Below are positions 1 to 6,467 of a stretch of DNA of 44,911 nucleotides, in pieces. Under the pieces are notes generated by a model. That model did no database searches. It had not been told where the DNA came from and saw only the letters and a program-made list of their open reading frames with translations. The stretch is from the NCBI GenBank assembly GCA_900550645.1, contig URTA01000013.1, positions 1 to 44,911 of the forward strand. Direction: 5' to 3'. Within the stretch, counting starts at the first letter, position 1. Every line of letters begins with the position of its first letter. The DNA is from an uncultured Porphyromonadaceae bacterium (GTDB taxonomy: Bacteria > Bacteroidota > Bacteroidia > Bacteroidales > Muribaculaceae). The position numbers and the translations under genes were made by a program.

Positions 1-387
1 GCGTCGGAAGGGTGCCTGGTAGCGGTCGGTCGGGTTGCCGTCGGTGAACAGGAATATGATGGGCTTCCAGTCCCCCTTGACGGCAGCGGTGGTCTTCTGC
101 ACGTTGCGGTCCATGTCGTCCATGAGGCATTCCAGCCCCGCGCCGAGCGAGGTGCCGCCGCCTATGGGCAGTTCAGGGGGATAGAACTTGTACAGCTCTG
201 TGAGGGGAGTGAGCTGCCGGGCTTTGCCGGCAAAGGCGATGATGGATATGAACGCCGTCTCGAGGGCATACGGGTCCACGCGCAGGTTCTGTATGATGTC
301 GCGGATGCCGCGCTGCACCTGCTCTATGGGTTCGCCCACCATGGACTCTGATACGTCTATGAGGAAATAAATGGGTAGTCGTCGCAT
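1..387 (-). CDS. TerY-like von Willebrand factor A protein (partial, C-terminus off window)
   Basis: Reading from ATG at 387 toward the left edge gives 129 residues without a stop, so the 3' part lies outside the window. The N-terminus MRRLPIYFLIDVSESMVGEP carries a metal-ion-dependent adhesion site of the form DxSxS, and a second VWA motif, FLFTDGNPTD, follows near residue 115. It closely parallels the two complete TerY-like proteins at 1056-1760 and 1877-2515. TerY proteins are cytoplasmic VWA proteins of tellurium/chemical-stress clusters, thought to act as metal-dependent scaffolds with TerD-family partners. It is the eighth gene of the Ter operon, 48 bases after the AIM24 gene. The family call is secure; the specific role is unknown. 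Confidence 0.88.
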   Translation of the reverse strand, partial: MRRLPIYFLIDVSESMVGEPIEQVQRGIRDIIQNLRVDPYALETAFISIIAFAGKARQLTPLTELYKFYPPELPIGGGTSLGAGLECLMDDMDRNVQKTTAAVKGDWKPIIFLFTDGNPTDRYQAPFRR

Positions 388-435
388 TGTAGTGTCGTTT
401 TGGTTTGTTGATGTTTGGTTGTCTGCCGGTCAGGG

Positions 436-1050
436 TCAGGGGTTTACGAACACCCTGCCCGGGCCTGTAATTTCGAGGAGGCTGAGGCCTTCGCCGCCGA
501 ATATGTTCTTCAGCGACCAGTCGGGGCGTATGTTGCCGTCGGAGATGCCCTGAGTGGCTAGGAAATGGTTTTCGTCCACACGCACCTTCTGGCCGTACTG
601 CAGGTCGATGACCACAGGGTCGCCGAAGCACTCGAGGAACACGGTCGCGTCGCCCGACAGGCGTTGCAGCAACGCGCCGTTGCCGCCGAACAAGCTCGCT
701 ATCGACAGGCGAGTGTCGATGTCCACATGGCGGTTTGAGGCGAAGTATGCGCCGCTCTTGCAGACCAGGCTCGACGAGGGGTCTATCTTGACGTGGGTGA
801 TGCAGGTATGCTTGCCTAGAGCCAGGCTGCGTGTCTCGTGGGAGTTGTTGCGGAAATGGACTATCAGGAACGATTCTCCCGACAGCTTCGCGCCGAGCAG
901 CTTGCCGAGCGACTTGCCGTTGCTCTCGGAGGTCATCGAGATGCCGTCCTCGACGTATACAGTCGAGCCGCGCTCGCCGTAGAACTCCTCGCCGGGAGCG
1001 AGTTCTACCTGAATCATTTTGGCGAAATTGCCAGTCAGTTTGCAGTTCAT
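436..1050 (-). CDS. AIM24 (DUF124/TIGR00266-like) family protein
   Basis: This 204-residue protein has no signal peptide or membrane segment. It has the glycine-rich, beta-strand-rich pattern of the AIM24 family: an early LAPGEEFYGERGSTVY segment, a central GKLLGAKLSGESFLIVHF segment and a late GPGRVFVNP segment. AIM24 proteins form trimeric beta-prism folds; the bacterial members have no settled biochemical role. It starts 5 bases after the stop of a TerY-like gene and is followed by another, so it is clearly co-transcribed with the Ter genes. By inference it is a structural or membrane-facing partner in the stress module. The family call rests on pattern recognition, not on a profile search. 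Confidence 0.8.
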   Translation of the reverse strand: MNCKLTGNFAKMIQVELAPGEEFYGERGSTVYVEDGISMTSESNGKSLGKLLGAKLSGESFLIVHFRNNSHETRSLALGKHTCITHVKIDPSSSLVCKSGAYFASNRHVDIDTRLSIASLFGGNGALLQRLSGDATVFLECFGDPVVIDLQYGQKVRVDENHFLATQGISDGNIRPDWSLKNIFGGEGLSLLEITGPGRVFVNP

Positions 1051-1055
1051 GTCGT

Positions 1056-1760
1056 TCAGAAGTTTACGGTTATTTCTTCAGCCGGAGGGGGAAGTGTGTC
1101 GTCGTCGGGTGCGGGCTTGTCCTCTTGCTTAGTCGTTTCCGGCTTGGGCTGCGGGAATGTCAGGCTGCCGCTGCCATCGCGTCCTGCTTGTTCCGACTTT
1201 GTGGTAACGGTGTCAGACACCCACTTGAACAGCTGCTCTATTGAGGCTCCGTCGGCGGTGTCGAGGCGGAACGTGTTGTCTGTCAGCTGCCGCAGCGGCT
1301 CTGTCTTGGCGTTCATGCCGGCAGCGAAAGCCGCCATTGTGCCGAAGTTGCGTCGCTTGACCTCGGGTATCATCTCGTTGTAGAGCTGTATGTCGGAGGG
1401 TTTGCCGTCGGTCATCAGGAATACAAGCGGTCTCCAGTCGCCTTTCTGTTCGTAGGTGTTGTGGCGCACCTCCTTGTCAACGCTCTCGCAGAGGTGTTTC
1501 AGGGCAAGCCCTGTATGCGTAGGACCGCTCTCGGGGACGGTTATCTCCGGTATCTGTACATTGGCCAGCGCGGTGAGCGGGAGCAGCTGCTTGACCTTGC
1601 TGTCGTATGTTATGATGCTCAGCCACACAGTTTCCAGTGCGTATGGGTTGTAGCGCAGCGTGGAGACCATTGCTTCGAGGCCGACCTTGACGGACTCGAT
1701 AGGCTCGCCGCGCATAGAGCCGGAGGTGTCGATGAGTATGTAGACCGGTAGTCTTCGCAT
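1056..1760 (-). CDS. TerY-like von Willebrand factor A protein, second copy
   Basis: This 234-residue VWA protein begins MRRLPVYILIDTSGSMRGEP, with an intact DxSxS metal site at residues 11-15 and the later VWA motif FLMTDGKPSD near residue 115. Its last ~35 residues are proline- and acid-rich (PAPDDDTLPPPAEE), which makes it longer than the 212-residue copy upstream. The predicted role is a cytoplasmic metal-dependent scaffold of the Ter stress complex. A 115-base gap with a strong hairpin separates it from the upstream copy, whereas the downstream AIM24 gene follows after 5 bases. The three paralogues in one operon point to local duplication followed by divergence. Confidence 0.92.
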   Translation of the reverse strand: MRRLPVYILIDTSGSMRGEPIESVKVGLEAMVSTLRYNPYALETVWLSIITYDSKVKQLLPLTALANVQIPEITVPESGPTHTGLALKHLCESVDKEVRHNTYEQKGDWRPLVFLMTDGKPSDIQLYNEMIPEVKRRNFGTMAAFAAGMNAKTEPLRQLTDNTFRLDTADGASIEQLFKWVSDTVTTKSEQAGRDGSGSLTFPQPKPETTKQEDKPAPDDDTLPPPAEEITVNF

Positions 1761-1818
1761 TGTATTGTTGGTATTTTGGTGATTGTGTTACGGTTGCGTG
1801 AGGAGGAGCGGAGGGGTA

Positions 1819-1856
1819 GGGGAGCGCGGCTTCAGGAGAGCCGGAGCCGCGTCCCC
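1819..1856. terminator. Strong intra-operon hairpin
   Basis: GGGGA (1819-1823) plus CGCGGCT (1825-1831) pairs with AGCCGCG (1845-1851) plus TCCCC (1852-1856), giving 12 base pairs with one bulged G and a 13-base loop. It starts about 20 bases past the stop of the TerY-like gene at 1877-2515, reading on the minus strand. No T-run follows, so it may be a partial terminator, a processing site or a 3'-end stabiliser that sets lower expression for the distal genes. Confidence 0.5.
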
Positions 1857-1876
1857 GGTATATGAGAGAATGAAGT

Positions 1877-2515
1877 TTACAGTACGATGTTCACTTCAGG
1901 CGGTGGCGGCGGCAGCTCGCTGAGGGTCTCCGCCTGTGCGCCGCCCTCCTCGACCTTCTGGCTCGTGGTGATCACTGATTGTGACACCCACTTGAAGAAA
2001 GCTGCGATTTCGTCCTTGTCGGTAGTGTCGAGCTTTACCACGTTGTTCGTGATTTTCTTCAGCGTGTCGGTGTGTGCGCCTGTACCGGCAGCGCATGCCA
2101 CCACCATGCCCCACTTCTCCTTGTTGAACTCGGCGATGCCCTTGTCGAGGTCGTCCGTGGGTGCGCCGTCAGTCATGATGAACATCATCGGCTTCCAGTC
2201 GCCCTTCTGTTCGTATGTGTTTTTGGCGACTTCCTGTGAGGCGCGTTCTGCCACGAGTTTCAGAGCCTCACCCATGGCGGTGCAGCCGCTTGCGGAGATT
2301 TCGGGCTGCTGCAGCTGCGCCACTTCGGTCAGGGGGAGAATCTGCTTGGCGTTGCTGTCGAATGTGATGATGCTGAGGTATGCAGTCTCCAGTGCGTAAG
2401 CATTGCCTTTCAGTGCCGAATACAGCACCTGGATGCCGTTCTTGACAGCCTCGATAGGCTCTCCGTACATAGAGCCGGAGGTGTCGAGGAGCAGGTAGAT
2501 AGGTAGTCTTCTCAT
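1877..2515 (-). CDS. TerY-like von Willebrand factor A protein, first copy
   Basis: This 212-residue protein has the usual TerY length. The metal-ion-dependent adhesion site DTSGSM sits at residues 11-16, and the second conserved VWA motif is FIMTDGAPTDD near residue 112. A short proline tail (LPPPPPEVNIVL) ends the protein. No signal peptide or transmembrane segment is visible, so it is cytoplasmic. The start follows the stop of the TerD-like gene at 2519-3253 by only three bases, showing tight coupling. The TerY name follows from the family and from the surrounding TerD genes; it has not been shown whether it confers tellurite resistance in this organism. Confidence 0.93.
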   Translation of the reverse strand: MRRLPIYLLLDTSGSMYGEPIEAVKNGIQVLYSALKGNAYALETAYLSIITFDSNAKQILPLTEVAQLQQPEISASGCTAMGEALKLVAERASQEVAKNTYEQKGDWKPMMFIMTDGAPTDDLDKGIAEFNKEKWGMVVACAAGTGAHTDTLKKITNNVVKLDTTDKDEIAAFFKWVSQSVITTSQKVEEGGAQAETLSELPPPPPEVNIVL

Positions 2516-2518
2516 GTC

Positions 2519-3253
2519 TTATTTTACTTTACTGTAGTTGGTTAATATTCTTTTGATAGTGTGGCAAAGGTTCTTGTCGTTGTAGGCATCTCCGATAGCC
2601 TTGAACTTCCAGCCGCTGCCGCTGCGGTATAGCTTCGCCATTATCAGCGAGCGCGCTCCGCCGGCAGTGTGGGCCGAGGCGACGTTGTAGGAGGCGAATA
2701 TCGAGGTGACGTTGGTGGGGACGCGGTCATACTCGTACATGCGGATGTATGCGTATGGTATCTTGGAGAAGTCGCGTCTCTTCTTCCAGAAGAACCACCA
2801 TCTCTTGCGCTCCTCGCCGCAGACGTTGAGGAAGAAGAAAATCTGCTGCACAGCCGGCGCGATGCGTCGCAGATCCACGGTGACGTACTCGTTGTCGATG
2901 TCGACGCCCTTCAGCTCCTTGCCGTTGGTTGACGCGCCGTCGTTGCCGGCCACATCGTCCTCGGAGTGGCGCATCGCGCCGTCGCGGGTGACGAGCTTTC
3001 CAGGCATCAGCCCGTTCTCTGCGAGGAAGTATTTGCGGTACAGCGGCGAGTACAGGTGGTCCACCATGTTGCCCTGCGCATCTGTCATGATGCAGCTCAG
3101 GTCGAGGTCCACATCCTCGTAGGTCTTGATGAGTCCCCAGATGTAGCGGTGCACTATCTGCCCCCAGTTCGCCCCCACGCAGAATGAGGTGAGGCTGGTG
3201 CCGTTGTCTTTCGTCAGGTCAATGGAATTGCCTTTGTCAAGTTCTCTTGCCAT
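2519..3253 (-). CDS. Divergent TerD-superfamily protein (TerD/TerX-like)
   Basis: This 244-residue protein starts MARELDKGNSIDLTKDNG, the TerD-type N-terminal strand. A DVDLDLSCIMTDAQG stretch stands where TerD proteins have the DLDASAFLL calcium-binding strand. It ends with the common TerD closing pattern (LYRSGSGWKFKAIGDAY). An insertion around residues 150-175, rich in Lys, Arg and Trp (ERKRWWFFWKKRR), is unusual and could contact membrane or nucleic acid. The neighbours are TerA-like upstream (49 bases) and TerY-like downstream (3 bases). It is probably a cytoplasmic partner of the VWA proteins. Subfamily assignment is uncertain. Confidence 0.88.
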   Translation of the reverse strand: MARELDKGNSIDLTKDNGTSLTSFCVGANWGQIVHRYIWGLIKTYEDVDLDLSCIMTDAQGNMVDHLYSPLYRKYFLAENGLMPGKLVTRDGAMRHSEDDVAGNDGASTNGKELKGVDIDNEYVTVDLRRIAPAVQQIFFFLNVCGEERKRWWFFWKKRRDFSKIPYAYIRMYEYDRVPTNVTSIFASYNVASAHTAGGARSLIMAKLYRSGSGWKFKAIGDAYNDKNLCHTIKRILTNYSKVK

Positions 3254-3302
3254 GATTTGTGTATGAATGTGTTTTGGTGAATGTTTTTGGTGTTGTTATT
3301 GC

Positions 3303-3929
3303 TTAGTCCTTTGTGCCGGTGGTGTAATTGAACCCCCAGCCGTAGGCCTTGTCGCAGTCGGAATGGCTGTCGTGGAATGTGACGAGCTTCTTGACCGTCA
3401 TCGAGTTGTCGTCGCCTATCTCAATGGAGGCGATTGCGCAGAAGCGTTTCTTGGTCTCCTGCTCGCCCATGCGGACGATTACATCCTCGTTGCCCGGCAC
3501 AGAGATGCGTACCACGGCGTTGGTCTGCGACCATTTCGCCACACCGTCGTAAATGAACGTGTAGACGGTGATGCGGCGTATCTCGGAGATGCCCTTCGGG
3601 TTGACGAGTATAGTCTCGCCCGAGTCCGCGCTGCCTCCACGGTCATCGCCCTGATGCCAGATGTACGGTGCTTGGGTGTAGCAGCCCTGGCGTGTCACCT
3701 GGTTGCGTGCGCCCCCTCTGCCGTGCGAGAACTGCAGGCCGTCGATGAGCATCTTGTTGCCGTTGCGCAGCTCGTAGAAGCAGCCCAGGTCCAGGTCGAT
3801 GTTCTTGCCGGTGAGCTTGGCCATGAAGCCCCCCTTGCTCCAGTCGAGGTTGATTTTTATCTCTCCCTGCGGAGTCTTGCGCAGGTCTATGCGGTGGGTG
3901 TCGCCCCCCTTCTTCAGTTCTATTGCCAT
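3303..3929 (-). CDS. TerA-like TerD-superfamily protein
   Basis: This 208-residue protein has the N-terminal pattern MAIELKKGGDTHRIDLRK, followed by a DLDLGCFYELRNGNK strand. Mid-protein segments (IRRITVYTFIYDGVAKW and VVRISVPGNEDVIVRMGE) resemble the TerA branch rather than canonical TerD. It lacks the acidic GDD-type calcium loops seen in the two upstream TerD genes. The stop of the upstream TerD gene lies 3 bases before its start, so the pair is translationally close. The TerA label is by resemblance; E. coli TerA is considerably longer, so this corresponds to a single-domain form. Confidence 0.82.
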   Translation of the reverse strand: MAIELKKGGDTHRIDLRKTPQGEIKINLDWSKGGFMAKLTGKNIDLDLGCFYELRNGNKMLIDGLQFSHGRGGARNQVTRQGCYTQAPYIWHQGDDRGGSADSGETILVNPKGISEIRRITVYTFIYDGVAKWSQTNAVVRISVPGNEDVIVRMGEQETKKRFCAIASIEIGDDNSMTVKKLVTFHDSHSDCDKAYGWGFNYTTGTKD

Positions 3930-3932
3930 GGC

Positions 3933-4547
3933 TTACATGAATTTGGATGCGTACTTTCTGCAAATGGGCTCGAGTCCGTCCTTGTATGCGTCTCCTACAG
4001 CCTCAAATTTCCACACGCCGTTGCGGCGGTAGAGGCGGCCGAACACCACGCCCTTCTCTGTTGAGAAGTCTTCGTCGAGGTCGTAGCGGCATATCTCGTC
4101 GCCGGTGACAGCGTTCTTGATAAGGATGTATGCGTTGCGCACCTGCCCGAAGTTGTATTTCTCATTGGGCGACCCCGGTTCCCAGTAGATGCTCGCGGTG
4201 AATATGATCTGTTCGATGAGGGAGCTGGTCTTGGTCAGGTCGATTTCTATTTCCTCGTTGCCCTCGCCGGTATTGTCCTCGTCATCGCCGAGGTCGTCAA
4301 CAGAGCCAAGGACGCTGCCGTCGCTGGAGACTGGGCGTTTCCCCTCGGGCGTGTCAATGGTCTTCGGAGAGCCGTAGAAGACGAAGTCCTCCTCAACGCC
4401 TATCTGCTCGTTGCTGCGCAGCAGGAATGTCGATGCGTCCAGGTCGTACGGAGGGTTGGCGTTGGGGTTTACCTTCCAGCCCATTTCAACTTTCAACTGG
4501 GACAGGCTTATCTCCACTCTCTGTCCCTTGGTGAGGTTTATTGCCAT
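3933..4547 (-). CDS. terD: TerD family calcium-binding stress protein
   Basis: This 204-residue cytoplasmic protein begins MAINLTKGQRVEISLSQL and contains DLDASTFLLRSNEQ, DFVFYGS and a long acidic loop (GSVDDLGDDEDNTGEGNEE). These are the hallmarks of TerD proteins, which bind calcium through clustered aspartates. The C-terminal pattern LYRRNGVWKFEAVGDAY is also typical. TerD/TerE proteins are linked to tellurite, phage and colicin resistance and to general envelope or chemical stress. It follows the first operon gene by 24 bases and precedes the TerA-like gene. Exact assignment among TerD, TerE and TerZ is not possible from motifs alone. Confidence 0.93.
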   Translation of the reverse strand: MAINLTKGQRVEISLSQLKVEMGWKVNPNANPPYDLDASTFLLRSNEQIGVEEDFVFYGSPKTIDTPEGKRPVSSDGSVLGSVDDLGDDEDNTGEGNEEIEIDLTKTSSLIEQIIFTASIYWEPGSPNEKYNFGQVRNAYILIKNAVTGDEICRYDLDEDFSTEKGVVFGRLYRRNGVWKFEAVGDAYKDGLEPICRKYASKFM

Positions 4548-4571
4548 AGTAGTATGTGTGTATTTGTTTGG

Positions 4572-5117
4572 TTAAGCGTATTTTGCCACGAGAGCCTCGA
4601 GACCTCCGTTGCGGCCGTTGCCAAGAGCCTGGAACTTCCACACGCCGTTCTCGCGGTAGAGGCGTGCGAACTCGACAGCTGTCTCCGTCGAGAAGTCCTC
4701 GTTGAGGTCATAGCGTGCCAGGACGTTGCCGGTGTCGGTGTTGCGTATCTGTATGTACGCGCTGCTGATCTGCCCGAAGTTCTGGTGGCGCACGGCAGCT
4801 TCGTAGATAGTGACGGTGAACAGTATCTCCTGCACATTCTGGTTGACAAGACCGAGGTCAACGTGGAGCTGCTCGCCGTCGTCGCCGGTCAGGTCGTCGC
4901 CGTCAGACATCACCGCGCCGTCGGGGGAAGTCTGGTTGTTGTAGAAGACGAAGAACTTGTCGCCAGGGATTCTCCCGTTCGTGCCCAGCATGAACGCTGA
5001 AGCGTCGAGGTCGAACTCTTCGCCAGGGCTGGCGTTGGGAGTCCAGCCGAGTTCTACGGTCACGTGTGTCAGCTTGTCGAGGTCGAAGCTGAAACCTTTC
5101 TTTAGATTGATTGCCAT
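4572..5117 (-). CDS. TerD/TerE family stress protein, first gene of the Ter operon
   Basis: Starting at ATG 5117 gives 181 residues beginning MAINLKKGFSFDLDKLTHV, which matches the family length and start. The frame stays open upstream to 5240, but that extension has no family resemblance and spans the promoter. Calcium-site motifs are intact: DLDASAFMLGTNGR, FFVFYNN and the acidic GDDLTGDDGEQ. The closing pattern LYRENGVWKFQALGNG is also present. As the promoter-proximal gene it is probably the most highly expressed. By family knowledge it works with the TerY-like VWA proteins in stress resistance, with the exact mechanism unresolved. Confidence 0.93.
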   Translation of the reverse strand: MAINLKKGFSFDLDKLTHVTVELGWTPNASPGEEFDLDASAFMLGTNGRIPGDKFFVFYNNQTSPDGAVMSDGDDLTGDDGEQLHVDLGLVNQNVQEILFTVTIYEAAVRHQNFGQISSAYIQIRNTDTGNVLARYDLNEDFSTETAVEFARLYRENGVWKFQALGNGRNGGLEALVAKYA

Positions 5118-5159
5118 ATCGCTATCTGTTTTGGTTGTGTTTCGGTGTCGAATACGCTG

Positions 5160-5167
5160 CAAAGTTA
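5160..5167 (-). promoter_or_regulatory. Putative -7 box of the Ter operon promoter
   Basis: Reading the minus strand gives TAACTTTG, a full match to the Bacteroidetes -7 consensus TAnnTTTG, 42 bases before the ATG at 5117. No clear -33 element (TTTG/TTGC) lies at the usual spacing of about 19, which may mean activator dependence. Confidence 0.6.
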
Positions 5168-5199
5168 CAACGGCTTTCAGCCCCTGTCTGCTTTTCTGC

Positions 5200-5249
5200 A
5201 ACATTGCGGTGAAAACCGGGCGTTTCGCGCCTTGCAGCACTGCAATGTT
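5200..5249. promoter_or_regulatory. Large inverted repeat upstream of the Ter promoter
   Basis: AACATTGCGGTG (5200-5211) is the inverted partner of CACTGCAATGTT (5238-5249), matching at 11 of 12 positions with 26 bases between. It lies directly upstream of the Ter -7 box and far from any gene end. A regulator binding site is therefore more likely than a terminator. Confidence 0.45.
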
Positions 5250-5392
5250 TCGGTTGCGTATGTTCTACAATATCGGTGGGTGCTTCATGAACTTGCGTTT
5301 GGTGAAGTACAGCTGCGAAATTAGCGGTTTGTTCGCAGACAGGCATCATCAAGCCGTATGTTGTGCAGCATAAAACACGTCTGTGCAGTGAA

Positions 5393-5414
5393 ATTATATC
5401 CGATAGGGTATAAT
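5393..5414. promoter_or_regulatory. Palindromic operator candidate upstream of the HipB-like gene
   Basis: ATTATATCC (5393-5401) and GGGTATAAT (5406-5414) form inverted arms matching at 8 of 9 positions around a 4-base centre. The same ATATAAT core recurs as GATATAAT at 5448-5455 and 5489-5496. The three sites precede the HTH gene, the normal arrangement for an autorepressor. Confidence 0.55.
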
Positions 5415-5447
5415 TACGGTGTCAGACAGCGATTTTACCTCCGAACT

Positions 5448-5496
5448 GATATAATCTCGCTGATTTTTGCTAACTTTGTCCCCGATAAGATATAAT
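5448..5496 (+). promoter_or_regulatory. HTH gene promoter flanked by GATATAAT repeats
   Basis: The -7 box TAACTTTG (5471-5478) lies 28 bases before the ATG at 5507. One GATATAAT copy (5448-5455) sits where a -33 element would be, and a second (5489-5496) lies just after the expected transcription start. A repressor bound at both would block the promoter. Confidence 0.55.
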
Positions 5497-5506
5497 TGAG
5501 CCGCCT

Positions 5507-5728
5507 ATGACCAAGACCATACTATCGACATACGTCAAGGGAATGCGCAAGAAATATCGCCTGACGCAGGTTGACTTGGCAGAGAAGTCAGGGGTCAGCC
5601 TCCGTTTCGTGCGCGACCTGGAGCAGGGGAAGCGTACCCTGCGCCTCGACAAGGTGAACGAGGTGCTGCAGCTGTTCAACGCCCAGTGCGGGCCGGTGCC
5701 CATACCGCGTAGCGAGGATATGCCATGA
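5507..5728 (+). CDS. HipB-like XRE-family transcriptional regulator (y4mF type), orphan
   Basis: This 73-residue protein consists almost only of a Cro/C1-type helix-turn-helix: YVKGMRKKYRLTQVDLAEKSGVSL followed by RFVRDLEQGKRTLRLDKVNEVL. The pattern matches the y4mF/HipB group, normally the antitoxin and autorepressor of a HipA-type kinase toxin. In such loci hipA follows immediately. Here no hipA-like frame is found before the deformylase gene, so the antitoxin is an orphan. It is divergent from the Ter operon and has three copies of an ATATAAT motif before it. It could repress itself, the Ter operon, or a HipA encoded elsewhere. Confidence 0.88.
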   Translation: MTKTILSTYVKGMRKKYRLTQVDLAEKSGVSLRFVRDLEQGKRTLRLDKVNEVLQLFNAQCGPVPIPRSEDMP

Positions 5729-5758
5729 GACGCGCCGACGATAGCTTATTTGATTTCT

Positions 5759-5784
5759 GAGAACTCTGAGAACTCGGAGTTCTC
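5759..5784 (+). terminator. Repeat-hairpin after the HTH gene
   Basis: GAGAACTC occurs twice in direct orientation (5759-5766 and 5768-5775), followed by its reverse complement GAGTTCTC (5777-5784). Only the first copy leaves a normal 10-base loop. A second small palindrome, AATAATGATTATT (5786-5798), follows. This is probably the transcription end of the HTH gene, though no T-run is present. Confidence 0.45.
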
Positions 5785-5828
5785 TAATAATGATTATTCC
5801 AATGCGCCCATACGCGGCGGGGAGGGCG

Positions 5829-5860
5829 TTTGCCCCTCTGCCGTTTTTTTACTATTTTTG
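5829..5860 (+). promoter_or_regulatory. Promoter of def-ettA
   Basis: TTTG (5829-5832) and TATTTTTG (5853-5860) match the Bacteroidetes -33 and -7 elements with a 20-base spacer. Transcription should start about 20 bases before the ATG at 5887. Confidence 0.7.
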
Positions 5861-5886
5861 CACCCGAATTATAACTGAATTAGACA

Positions 5887-6447
5887 ATGGTTTTACCTGT
5901 TTACCTGTACGGACAGCCGGTGCTCCGTGAAGAGACCGAGGACATCGACCGCGACTACCCCGGTCTGCAGCAGCTCATTGCTGACATGTGGGAAACTATG
6001 TACCATGCCGAGGGCGTGGGTCTCGCCGCTCCGCAGATAGGACGCTCCATATCGCTCATCGTCATTGACGGCTCTGCCGTTGCGGAAATGTTCCCCGAGT
6101 GCAAGGACTCAAAAATGGTGCTTATCAACCCCTATCTGGAGGTGCTGGAGGATGTGCAGCCCATTTCGCGTGACGAGGGCTGCCTCTCGCTGCCGGGACT
6201 TTCAGAGCCTGTCAAGCGGCGCGAACATGTGCGCTTGCAGTGGCTCGACGAGGAGTTCCGCGAGCATGAGCAGGAGTTCACGGGCTTCCTCAGCCGCATA
6301 ATACAGCACGAATACGACCACCTCGAAGGCACGGTCTACACTGACCGCATAGCCCCGATACGCAAGCAGCTCATACGCTCCAAGCTCTCAAACATAGCCC
6401 ACGGCCGCGTGCGCTGCGAGTACCGCACCAAGGCAAACCATTCCTGA
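5887..6447 (+). CDS. def: Peptide deformylase
   Basis: Peptide deformylase removes the formyl group from the initiator methionine of new proteins. All three family motifs are intact in 186 residues: GVGLAAPQIG near residue 42, EGCLSLPG with the metal ligand Cys99, and HEYDHLEG with His141, His145 and the catalytic Glu142. The length is normal for Bacteroidetes enzymes. It is the first gene of a two-gene unit with ettA, which starts 20 bases later. Both products act on or around the ribosome, so the pairing makes functional sense. Confidence 0.97.
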   Translation: MVLPVYLYGQPVLREETEDIDRDYPGLQQLIADMWETMYHAEGVGLAAPQIGRSISLIVIDGSAVAEMFPECKDSKMVLINPYLEVLEDVQPISRDEGCLSLPGLSEPVKRREHVRLQWLDEEFREHEQEFTGFLSRIIQHEYDHLEGTVYTDRIAPIRKQLIRSKLSNIAHGRVRCEYRTKANHS

Positions 6448-6467
6448 CACACATAACAATATCATCA

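Noticed and set aside
3267..4064. 265-codon plus-strand frame within the Ter operon
   Set aside because: It runs over two TerD-family genes with clear motifs; valine/alanine-rich mirror sequence.
5122..5352. 76-codon minus-strand frame before the Ter operon
   Set aside because: It contains the Ter -7 box and the inverted repeat, has no domain and no promoter of its own; better read as regulatory DNA.
5507..5886. Complete hipBA toxin-antitoxin locus
   Set aside because: No HipA kinase motifs or long frame exist between the HTH gene and peptide deformylase.
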